Assembly (NCBI RefSeq): GCF_024171955.1
Contig: NZ_JAMTCS010000010.1
Coordinates: forward strand, 1-64,000
From: Promicromonospora thailandica
Lineage (GTDB): Bacteria > Actinomycetota > Actinomycetes > Actinomycetales > Cellulomonadaceae
Length of the DNA stretch: 64,000 bases
Direction: 5' to 3'
Made by a program: the position numbers and the translations under genes. A model generated the notes under the pieces. That model made no database searches. It worked only from the letters and a program-made list of their open reading frames with translations, and was not told where the DNA came from. Shown one piece after another: positions 26,574 to 33,100 of the stretch (the stretch's first letter is position 1; each line of letters begins with the position of its first letter).

Positions 26574-27541
26574 GCACCGTGACCACGACACGTCAGACCA
26601 CGGGGCGGGGCGGGACGCCGCGCGCCCGCGGCACCGCCCCGGGCGGCCGGCGGCGGCCGGTCGTCGACGGCGTCGCGCTGCCCGGACCGTTCGAACGCAC
26701 CGTCAAGGCCGTCGTGCTGACCGTCGCGTGCGCCCTGGTCGTGCTGCCGTTCGTCGGCATCGTGTCCACCAGCCTGGCCACGCCGGAGCAGGTCACCGAG
26801 GCCGGCGGCTTCGTGCTGCTGCCCACCGGGATCGACCTGAGCGCCTACCGCATGATCTTCGCCGGCGGCGTGGTCACACAGGCGCTGTGGGTCAGCGTCG
26901 TCGTGACGAGCGTCGGCACCGCGCTGAGCCTGGCCCTGACCACGACGCTCGGCTGGGCGCTGAGCCGCCGGGGCGCGTTCGGCGTCCGCGCGATGCTGCT
27001 CGTGGTGCTGGTCAGCCTGCTGTTCAACCCCGGAATCATCCCCAGCTACCTCGTGGTGCAGCGGCTGGGCCTGCTCGACACCCTGTGGGCGCTGATCGTC
27101 CCGACGTCGGTCTCGGCCTTCAACGTGGTGGTCGTGCGGGCGTTCTTCGTGCGCCTCCCGGCGGAGATCCTCGACGCCGCGCGCATCGACGGCGCCTCCG
27201 AGTGGCAGCTCTTCCGGCGCATCGGCCTGCCGCTGTCCAAGCCGGTGCTCGCCGTCGTCGGGCTGTTCTACGGCGTCGGCTACTGGAACGCCTTCTTCAA
27301 CGCGCTGCTGTACCTGTCGGACGCCAGCCGCTGGCCGCTGCAGCTCGTGCTGCGCACCTACGTGGTCGACGGCGCCCAGCTCGGTTCGCAGGACCTCGGC
27401 ATCGACGCCGCGTCCCTGCCGCCGCAGACCTCCCTGCAGATGGCGATCCTCGTGGTCTCCGTGGTGCCGGTGCTGCTGGTCTACCCGTTCCTGCAGCGCC
27501 ACTTCGCCCAGGGCATGCTCACGGGCGCCGTCAAGGGCTGA
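26570..27541 (+). CDS. oligosaccharide ABC transporter permease, LplC/YtcP type
   Basis: 323 residues; a basic N-terminal tail of about 40 residues and then six membrane helices. The EAA loop is ILDAARIDGASEWQLFRRIG (about 200-220), and the helix LVVLVSLLFNPGIIPSYLVVQ is typical of the LplC group. ATG 26570 overlaps the stop of the LplB-type gene (ATGA), so the two halves are made in equal amounts. Confidence 0.93.
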   Translation: MSTVTTTRQTTGRGGTPRARGTAPGGRRRPVVDGVALPGPFERTVKAVVLTVACALVVLPFVGIVSTSLATPEQVTEAGGFVLLPTGIDLSAYRMIFAGGVVTQALWVSVVVTSVGTALSLALTTTLGWALSRRGAFGVRAMLLVVLVSLLFNPGIIPSYLVVQRLGLLDTLWALIVPTSVSAFNVVVVRAFFVRLPAEILDAARIDGASEWQLFRRIGLPLSKPVLAVVGLFYGVGYWNAFFNALLYLSDASRWPLQLVLRTYVVDGAQLGSQDLGIDAASLPPQTSLQMAILVVSVVPVLLVYPFLQRHFAQGMLTGAVKG

Positions 27542-27569
27542 CGGCGCCGCTCGGCGCTCACCGCTCGCA

Positions 27570-27624
27570 CCTCATCACCCAACCTCATCACGCCAGCTTC
27601 ATCACTCGAGCTTCATCACTCAAC
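27570..27624 (+). repeat. four degenerate 13-14-bp repeats before the binding-protein gene
   Basis: C(C/T)TCATCAC followed by 4-5 variable bases occurs four times between the permease stop and the ribosome site of the binding-protein gene. It separates the two parts of the operon in a 94-bp gap, which is otherwise rare in this region. Possible mRNA stability or translation spacer; function unknown. Confidence 0.65.
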
Positions 27625-27635
27625 GAGGAGTCGTC

Positions 27636-29267
27636 ATGACCAGCCATCTCACCGATCCCGTGCTCAGCCGCCGCAGCCTCCTGAAGGGAGGCACGGTGCT
27701 CGGCGCGTTCGCGCTGCTCGGCCTGGCGGGCTGCAGCAACGAGGGGCGCGGCGGCGAGGCGCTGGCCGCGGGCGGCAGCGTGGCCCTGCCCACCTACGTC
27801 CCGTACACCGGTGTGCCGATGGACATCAAGGGCGCCGACGGCGTGCCCGACACGATGCTGCGCTACCCCGCCAACCCGCGGCCGGTTACCGACGGTCCGC
27901 CCGGGGACGGTCAGGACATCGGCATCTTCGGCCTGACCAACACGCCCGTACCACCGTCGGTCGAGAAGAACGCCTACTGGCAGGAGCTGCACGAACGGCT
28001 CGGCTTCGCCCTGACGATCGCGCTCACGCCGAGCGGCGACTACTCCGACCGCTTCCAGACGACGGTGGCCGGCGACCGGCTGCCCGACCTCTTCGAGATG
28101 TTCCCCGCGGACGTGCCCGGCCTGCCGAACCTGCTGGAGGAGCGCGCGACTGACCTGACGTCGCTGCTGTCCGGCGACGCGGTGAAGAAGTACCCGTTCC
28201 TGGCGAACATCCCCACCGAGAGCTGGCAGTCCTGCGTCTACAACGGCAAGATCTTCGCGGTCCCCGTGCCGCGCGGCCCGGCGCAGAGCGGCGTCTTCTA
28301 CGCCCGCCAGGACTGGTTCGACGCCGAGGGCATCGACCCGCAGGTGGGCTCCGCCGAGGAGTTCTACGACCTGTGCAAGGACCTCTCGGGCGGCAACACG
28401 TGGGCCCTCGGCCGGGTTCCGCTGGGACACCTGCGCCAGATGTACGAGATCCCGAACGGCTGGTCGGAGGACGGCGGCACGCTCACCAGCGCGAACCTGC
28501 ACGACCGCCAGCAGGAGGCGCTGGAGCTGGGCCGGCGCCTCGTCGCCGACGGCTTCGTGCACCCCGACGGCGTGCCCGCCACCCAGCCGCAGCGCAAGAC
28601 CTGGCTGGTCAACGGCACCATCCGCATGCTCGACGACACGTTCAGCGCCTGGCCCGACTTCTCGAACTACCCCATCGACGACCAGTTCCGGCTGTCCGTG
28701 GCGCCTCCCCCGCTGGCCGACGGCGGCGGCACCGCGGGCATCCACCTGGGCGCGCCGATCCAGAACATCACGGCGGTCAGCGCCCGGTCCGAGGCGCGCG
28801 CGGAGGCGCTGCTCGACGTGCTGAACTACCTGGCCGCGCCGTTCGGGTCCGCGGAGCACCTGTTCCGGACCTACGGCCTCGAGGGTGTGCACCACGAGCT
28901 GGACGGCACCGACCCGGTGCTCACCGAGCAGGGCCGCACCGAGATCCAGCTCGGGCTCAAGTACGTGGTCGAGGGCCCGTGGGTCAACTTCCAGGCGAGC
29001 GACCCCGACGTGGCCCAGGCCGAGCACGACGCCCAGGCCGCCGTCGTACCGCAGGCCGTGCGCAACCCGGTGCAGGGCCTGTTCAGCGACACGGCCAGCC
29101 GCCGCGGCAGCCAGATCGGCGAACGCCTCGCCGCCGCGGAGCAGGACATCCTGGCCGGACGGCGACCCGTCAGCGACTGGGCGGCCGCGGTCAAGACCTG
29201 GGCGACGGGCGGCGGCGACACGATCCGCGACGAGTACGAGCGGGCGCTGGCGGAGCGCAACGGCTGA
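27636..29267 (+). CDS. oligosaccharide-binding lipoprotein, LplA type, Tat signal
   Basis: 543 residues, the larger size typical of LplA-type binding proteins. A twin-arginine signal (S11-R12-R13-S-L-L-K) leads to lipobox LAGC with C33 lipidated. The mature protein carries EKNAYWQELHERLGFALTI, NIPTESWQSCVYNGKIFAVPVPR and the C-terminal NGTIRMLDDTFSAWPDF-like segments seen in this family. It collects the oligosaccharide for the two permeases upstream. Strong GAGGAG ribosome site 5 nt before the ATG. Confidence 0.92.
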   Translation: MTSHLTDPVLSRRSLLKGGTVLGAFALLGLAGCSNEGRGGEALAAGGSVALPTYVPYTGVPMDIKGADGVPDTMLRYPANPRPVTDGPPGDGQDIGIFGLTNTPVPPSVEKNAYWQELHERLGFALTIALTPSGDYSDRFQTTVAGDRLPDLFEMFPADVPGLPNLLEERATDLTSLLSGDAVKKYPFLANIPTESWQSCVYNGKIFAVPVPRGPAQSGVFYARQDWFDAEGIDPQVGSAEEFYDLCKDLSGGNTWALGRVPLGHLRQMYEIPNGWSEDGGTLTSANLHDRQQEALELGRRLVADGFVHPDGVPATQPQRKTWLVNGTIRMLDDTFSAWPDFSNYPIDDQFRLSVAPPPLADGGGTAGIHLGAPIQNITAVSARSEARAEALLDVLNYLAAPFGSAEHLFRTYGLEGVHHELDGTDPVLTEQGRTEIQLGLKYVVEGPWVNFQASDPDVAQAEHDAQAAVVPQAVRNPVQGLFSDTASRRGSQIGERLAAAEQDILAGRRPVSDWAAAVKTWATGGGDTIRDEYERALAERNG

Positions 29268-29297
29268 GGCGGGCGTGGCAACGGCCGGCGACTTTAG

Positions 29298-29325
29298 TTG
29301 CCTCGGTCAACGCTCGGCGTAGGGT
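29298..29325 (+). promoter_or_regulatory. promoter giving a probable leaderless mRNA
   Basis: TTGCCT (29298-29303), a 16-bp spacer and TAGGGT (29320-29325). Only 6 nt separate the -10 from the GTG of the next gene, so transcription would start at or next to the start codon. Confidence 0.55.
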
Positions 29326-29331
29326 GAAAGT

Positions 29332-30048
29332 GTGATCACTCGACAGCTCAGGTCCTTGTCCTCCGGCGCCGCGCTCGCGGCCCTGCTGTTCCTCACCGCG
29401 GGGTGCACGGCCGACACGGGCGGGGACACGACCGGGGGCGGCACCACGCCGTCCGCGACCGCGCCGTCCGCCTCGTCGGACACGGGTACGGATGCCCCGT
29501 CAGGCGAGGCGGACTCGGCCACGACTGACGGCGCCGACTCCGGCGACGGCGCCTCGGACGGGGCCTCCGGAGCCTCCGGGGCGACCGACGGGGCCGGCGC
29601 CGCGTCCGAGTCGGAGCGGTGCCTGGAACCGGACCTCGCAGGAAGTCTGGCCGCGGCACCCGGCGGCGGTTCGGCCGGGCACGACCAGCTCGAGATCGTC
29701 CTGACCAACACGGGCGACGAGGACTGCGTGCTGCAGGGCTGGCCCGGTGTGTCGTTCGTCGGGGACGGCGACGGCACGCAGCTCGGTGCCGCGGCGATCC
29801 TGGACCGGTCCAGCGCCCACCAGCCCGTGCCCCTCGCGCCGGGCGACGCCGCGCACGCCGACCTCCAGGTCGCGCACGCGGAGAACTACGGCGACGACTG
29901 CCACCAGACCCCGGCCGACGGCCTGCGCGTCTACGCGCCGGGCGAGACCCGCTCGCTGTTCGTGCAGAACGACGAGCTCACACTGACGGCGTGCGCGAGC
30001 GCGGACCAGGAGCTGCTGGAGGTCGGCGCGTTCCAGCCGGGCGCGTGA
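29332..30048 (+). CDS. DUF4232 domain lipoprotein
   Basis: 238 residues: a lipoprotein signal (lipobox TAGC, C25), a Ser/Thr/Gly/Asp-rich spacer (about 26-98) that would extend the domain from the membrane, and a DUF4232 domain (about 100-235) with four cysteines (CLEPDL, EDCVLQGWPGVSFVGDG, DDCHQ, TACAS) that can form two disulfides. The GWPGVSF motif is the hallmark of the family. Function unknown; these proteins are common on actinobacterial surfaces. It is a single-gene unit with its own promoter and terminator. Confidence 0.88.
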   Translation: MITRQLRSLSSGAALAALLFLTAGCTADTGGDTTGGGTTPSATAPSASSDTGTDAPSGEADSATTDGADSGDGASDGASGASGATDGAGAASESERCLEPDLAGSLAAAPGGGSAGHDQLEIVLTNTGDEDCVLQGWPGVSFVGDGDGTQLGAAAILDRSSAHQPVPLAPGDAAHADLQVAHAENYGDDCHQTPADGLRVYAPGETRSLFVQNDELTLTACASADQELLEVGAFQPGA

Positions 30049-30084
30049 CCGGGTGACCGGGGCAGTCGGGACGGCAGGGCTTGG

Positions 30085-30111
30085 CCGGGCCGGTCGGCCT
30101 GGCCGGCCCGG
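30085..30111 (+). terminator. hairpin terminator after the DUF4232 gene
   Basis: CCGGGCCGG (30085-30093) pairs with CCGGCCCGG (30103-30111) across a 9-nt loop, followed by the pyrimidine run TCCTTTCCTCCT. Confidence 0.7.
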
Positions 30112-30430
30112 TCCTTTCCTCCTGATGCGGCGTCGGGTAGTGGTCGGTCGTCGTCGTGGGGGTCATCGGTGCGGGGGTCGATGGTGTGGGGCAGGCGGAT
30201 GCGTTGCCCGTGGGCGTCGGTGAAGGCCCACCCGGTCTCCACCAGGACCTCGGCCCCGGTCGTGGTGGTGTTCTTACCGGCCCAGCGCATGCTGATGCAT
30301 TTCTCGAACATCCATACGCACCGCACGCCCTAGTTCCTACCTGTGGACAACTTTTCATCGCCCTCGCAGCGCTCCTGTGAACCGCCAGAAAAGTGCGCCG
30401 CGTGGTACCGGACGCACGTAGGGTCTGCCC
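30112..30430. other. 319-bp intergenic region with a decayed minus-strand reading frame
   Basis: No intact gene. On the minus strand a frame from about 30326 encodes a plausible stretch (ISMRWAGKNTTTTGAEVLVE, then TGWAFTDAHGQRIRLP) and then runs on as a shadow through the terminator into the DUF4232 gene; no start with a ribosome site is seen. It looks like the remnant of a lost gene I cannot name. A DnaA-box-like TGTGGACAA lies at 30342-30350. TAGGGT at 30419-30424 ends 6 nt before the ATG of the next gene and is its likely -10. Confidence 0.5.
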
Positions 30431-30847
30431 ATGGACCACGAGCCGATGCGACGCGTCGCGGAGTTCCGGACCGCGTTCGGCGGTGAGGGTGGGACCGCTC
30501 ACCCGGACCGTGCGGAGCACCGCCGGACGCTGCTGGCCGAAGAAGCGGCCGAGGCCGCCGAGGCGCTGACCGACCTCGCGGACGCGCTGCGCTCCGGTGC
30601 CGACCCGACCACCGCGTACCGGGCAGTGGCCAAGGAGCTCGCCGACGTCCTCTACGTCACCTACGGCGCGGCCGACGCGCTGGGCATCGACCTGCCGGCC
30701 GTCTTCGTCGAGGTGCACCGCTCCAACATGAGCAAGATCGGCGACGACGGGCAGGTGCTGCGCCGGGCCGACGGCAAGGTGCTCAAGGGGCCGGGGTACG
30801 AGCCGCCGGTGCTCGACGGCGTCGTGAGCCCTCCGCCGGGTACGTAG
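30431..30847 (+). CDS. MazG-like nucleotide pyrophosphohydrolase
   Basis: 138 residues, an all-alpha NTP pyrophosphatase. The metal-binding pattern is clear: LLAEEAAEAAEAL (about 35-47, ExxE) and KELADVLYVTYGAADALGID (about 67-86, ExxD), and the tail SNMSKIGDDGQVLRRADGKV is typical of this MazG-like/PRA-PH group. It probably hydrolyses a nucleotide triphosphate or house-cleaning substrate; the substrate is not deducible. ATG 30431 lies 6 nt after TAGGGT (probable leaderless mRNA). Confidence 0.88.
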   Translation: MDHEPMRRVAEFRTAFGGEGGTAHPDRAEHRRTLLAEEAAEAAEALTDLADALRSGADPTTAYRAVAKELADVLYVTYGAADALGIDLPAVFVEVHRSNMSKIGDDGQVLRRADGKVLKGPGYEPPVLDGVVSPPPGT

Positions 30848-30869
30848 ACGTCCCCCGGCCGCGCCGGCG

Positions 30870-31238
30870 TCAGCGGGCCACGCGGTCGCTGCCCCGCAGG
30901 ATGGAGGACATCTTCTTGCCGCGGGCGACCTCGTCGACGAGCTTGTCCATGTAGCGGATCCGCTGCATCAGCGGATCCTCGATGTCCTCGACCCGGTAGC
31001 CGCAGATGAGGCCCGTGATCTCGGACGCGTTCGGGTTCATGGCCGGTGCCTGCGCGAAGAACGTCTCCAGGTCGATCCCCGAGTCGACGGCCGCGCGCAG
31101 ACCGGCGTCGTCGTAGCCCGTCAGCCACGAGATGACCCGGTTCAGCTCCGCGCGGGTGTGGCCCTTGCGCTCCACTTTCTGCACGTAGAGCGGGTAGATC
31201 GTCGCGAAGCTCATGCCGAAGAGCTTGTGGTGCGCCAT
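30870..31238 (-). CDS. DUF2200 family protein
   Basis: 122 residues matching DUF2200 throughout: FGMSFATIYPLYVQKVERKG near the start, RAELNRVISWLTGYDD, DLETFFAQAPAMNPNAS, ITGLICGYRVEDIEDPLMQ and IRYMDKLVDEVARGKKM at the end. Cytoplasmic, function unknown. ATG 31238 follows TATCGT by 6 nt, so the mRNA is probably leaderless. It converges with the MazG-like gene. Confidence 0.92.
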   Translation of the reverse strand: MAHHKLFGMSFATIYPLYVQKVERKGHTRAELNRVISWLTGYDDAGLRAAVDSGIDLETFFAQAPAMNPNASEITGLICGYRVEDIEDPLMQRIRYMDKLVDEVARGKKMSSILRGSDRVAR

Positions 31239-31266
31239 GTCCCGACGATAACCGCCGCCACCGACA

Positions 31267-31968
31267 TCACGGCTCGCCGAGCTCGATCACGATGCCGCTC
31301 AGGTCGTGCAGCACGCTCGCCACACCGGCACTCACGGCCTCCCGCGCCCGCGCGACGGTCACGGCCCCGGGCGTCGCGTTCGGGTTGCCCAGGCCCGTGC
31401 CCCGGAACTCGGCCCCCGGCCAGACGACGGCGGTCACGTTGTGCGTCGGCTCCGGGAGCTGCGCGCCGACCAGGAGGAAGTCGGTCTCCAGGTACTGGGC
31501 GGTGATCAGCGCGAACACGTCGACCACGCCGTCCCCCACGCCGACCACGAGGTCCGGCGCGGCGGCGACCGCCTCGTCGAGGCGTCGCTCGACGTCATCG
31601 TCCGTGGCGGCCCGCAACACCGTCAGCTCGGCCCCGTGCAGGCCGGCGTAGTGGCGGACGGCGGCGGTCAGCATCGCCGTGGTGCCGTCGTCCCCGCGAA
31701 CGATGAGCACGATCGCGCCGCCCGCGGGGAAGGCGACGTCGTCCCAGGTGCCCGGCGCGGGGCGCACCGTGGCCTCGGGGGCGGGCCGCTCCGCCGAGCC
31801 GACGAACCGCGCGGCGAACCCGGTCAGCGGCGACGCGGAGGGCACCGGATGGTTCACCGCCTCGCCTCCGGGACCACCCGGGTTCGGGGCGCCGCAGCCC
31901 GCGAGCGCAGCCACCAGCGCGACCGCGAGCGCCGTCCCGGCGAGCGCGGGCAGGGCGCGGCGCCTCAC
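31267..31968 (-). CDS. BMP/PBP-like lipoprotein of the WxL cluster
   Basis: 233 residues: a lipoprotein signal with lipobox LAGC (C25), a linker, and a periplasmic-binding-protein-like alpha/beta domain (GAIVLIVRGDDGTTAMLTAA; APDLVVGVGDGVVDVFALIT; TDFLLVGAQLPEP), resembling basic membrane protein (BMP) folds but shorter than a full two-lobe receptor. The GTG start overlaps the stop of the WxL-interacting gene (GTGA at 31965-31968), so it is translated together with that surface protein. It may bind a small ligand at the membrane; nothing more can be said. Confidence 0.7.
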   Translation of the reverse strand: MRRRALPALAGTALAVALVAALAGCGAPNPGGPGGEAVNHPVPSASPLTGFAARFVGSAERPAPEATVRPAPGTWDDVAFPAGGAIVLIVRGDDGTTAMLTAAVRHYAGLHGAELTVLRAATDDDVERRLDEAVAAAPDLVVGVGDGVVDVFALITAQYLETDFLLVGAQLPEPTHNVTAVVWPGAEFRGTGLGNPNATPGAVTVARAREAVSAGVASVLHDLSGIVIELGEP

Positions 31969-33026
31969 GGCGCGACCGCCTCGTCCTCGGGGACCGCCGC
32001 CCGCTCCGCGAGCGCCCGCTCCACGGCCTCGCGCACGCGTGCGTCCTCGCGGCGCGTGCGGGTCCGGCGGCGGCGCACCGCCAGGACGACGCCCGCCGCG
32101 AGCAGCACGACGACGGTCAGGTGGAGCCACGGGACGGCCCAGCCCGACGCGTGCGCGGTCACGGGTGCCACGCCGGGTGTCGCGCCCTCGACCTCGGGCA
32201 GCTCGCCCAGGAGCAGCACGTCGGCGCCGACGTGGAACAGGGGCACGACGCCGTCGACCCGCACGGTCACGGGCCAGGACTCTCCGGGCAGCAGCTCGGG
32301 GACGTCCGCGGCGACGCCGTCGGCCCGGAACCAGCCGAACGGGCCGGCCACGCCCACCTCCTGCCGGGCGGCGAGCCGTACGTTGCCCTCGTTGCGCACG
32401 GTGTAGGTGACGGTCGCGTCGCCGAGGCCGAACGGGTCGAGGGTGGGGTGGTACTCGACGTGGGGATCCGCGACGGTGAGGCGGGGCGCGAGGTCCCCCG
32501 CGACGCGCACGTGGACGCGGATGCCGGAGCGGGTCTCGTAGTCGAGGCCCGAGTCCTGGGCCGACACCGTGCGGGAGGTGAGGATCGCGCCGGCGTGGTC
32601 GCCCGGGGTGGCGTCGTCGGGCACACGGAGGGTGAAGGGCACGTCGGCGCTCTCGCCCGGGGCGAGGCGCACCTGCTCGACGCCGGGGACGAGCCACGCA
32701 CCCACCCCGGTCGAGGTGGTGTCGCGGGTGAGCACGTCGAGCTGGCCCGCCGACGTCGTGTAGCCGTCGGCCGCGTAGACGTCAAGCCGCAGCACGTCGT
32801 CGCCGTGGTTGGTCACCACGAGCTCGTCCGCCAGCTCGCTGCCGGGGTCCAGGGTGTAGCGGAAGTTGTCGCGGTCGGCGCCGTGGTCGGTGGCGGCGGT
32901 GCGCACGCCCCAGGTGACGGCGTCGGCGTCGTCGCCGGACGAGGCGGCGGCTGCCGCGGCCGGCCCGGCCGCCAGGCAGAGCGCCGTCCCGACGACGGCG
33001 AGCACGCGCGAGACGTTCATGCTCAT
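31965..33026 (-). CDS. WxL-interacting protein (DUF916-like), membrane anchored
   Basis: 353 residues: signal peptide (1-26), two Ig-like beta domains and one C-terminal membrane helix (about 304-326) followed by a basic cytoplasmic tail (RRRRTRTRRED). The N-terminal domain (VTWGVRTAATDHGADRDNFRYTL split near 35-57, DELVVTNHGDDVLRLDVYAAD, MRLAPGES-like turns) matches the peptidoglycan-binding domain of WxL-interacting proteins. Upstream lies a phosphatase with a C-terminal WxL domain, its natural partner. ATG 33026 (MSMNV) has AAGGA upstream; ATG 33020 is an alternative. Confidence 0.8.
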   Translation of the reverse strand: MSMNVSRVLAVVGTALCLAAGPAAAAAASSGDDADAVTWGVRTAATDHGADRDNFRYTLDPGSELADELVVTNHGDDVLRLDVYAADGYTTSAGQLDVLTRDTTSTGVGAWLVPGVEQVRLAPGESADVPFTLRVPDDATPGDHAGAILTSRTVSAQDSGLDYETRSGIRVHVRVAGDLAPRLTVADPHVEYHPTLDPFGLGDATVTYTVRNEGNVRLAARQEVGVAGPFGWFRADGVAADVPELLPGESWPVTVRVDGVVPLFHVGADVLLLGELPEVEGATPGVAPVTAHASGWAVPWLHLTVVVLLAAGVVLAVRRRRTRTRREDARVREAVERALAERAAVPEDEAVAP

Positions 33027-33044
33027 GAGAGGTCCTTGCGGTCG

Positions 33045-33087
33045 GGTCAGGGGCCCGGCGAGCCGTGTGCTCGCCGGGCCCCTGACC
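33045..33087 (-). terminator. hairpin between the WxL phosphatase and the WxL-interacting protein gene
   Basis: A perfect 19-bp inverted repeat (33045-33063 with 33069-33087) and a 5-nt loop, 14 bp after the phosphatase stop. It would end or reduce transcription into the downstream membrane-protein genes, allowing more phosphatase than anchor. Confidence 0.8.
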
Positions 33088-33100
33088 GGTGGTGAGGGGT

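Noticed and set aside
29331-29340. TGTGATCACT at the DUF4232 start considered as another LacI operator
   Set aside because: It lacks the central CG of GTGATCGATCAC and is explained by the start codon context GTG ATC ACT.
29931-30326. A 131-codon minus-strand frame as a real gene
   Set aside because: Most of its second half is antisense to the DUF4232 gene and its terminator; no start signal. Kept only as a possible remnant.
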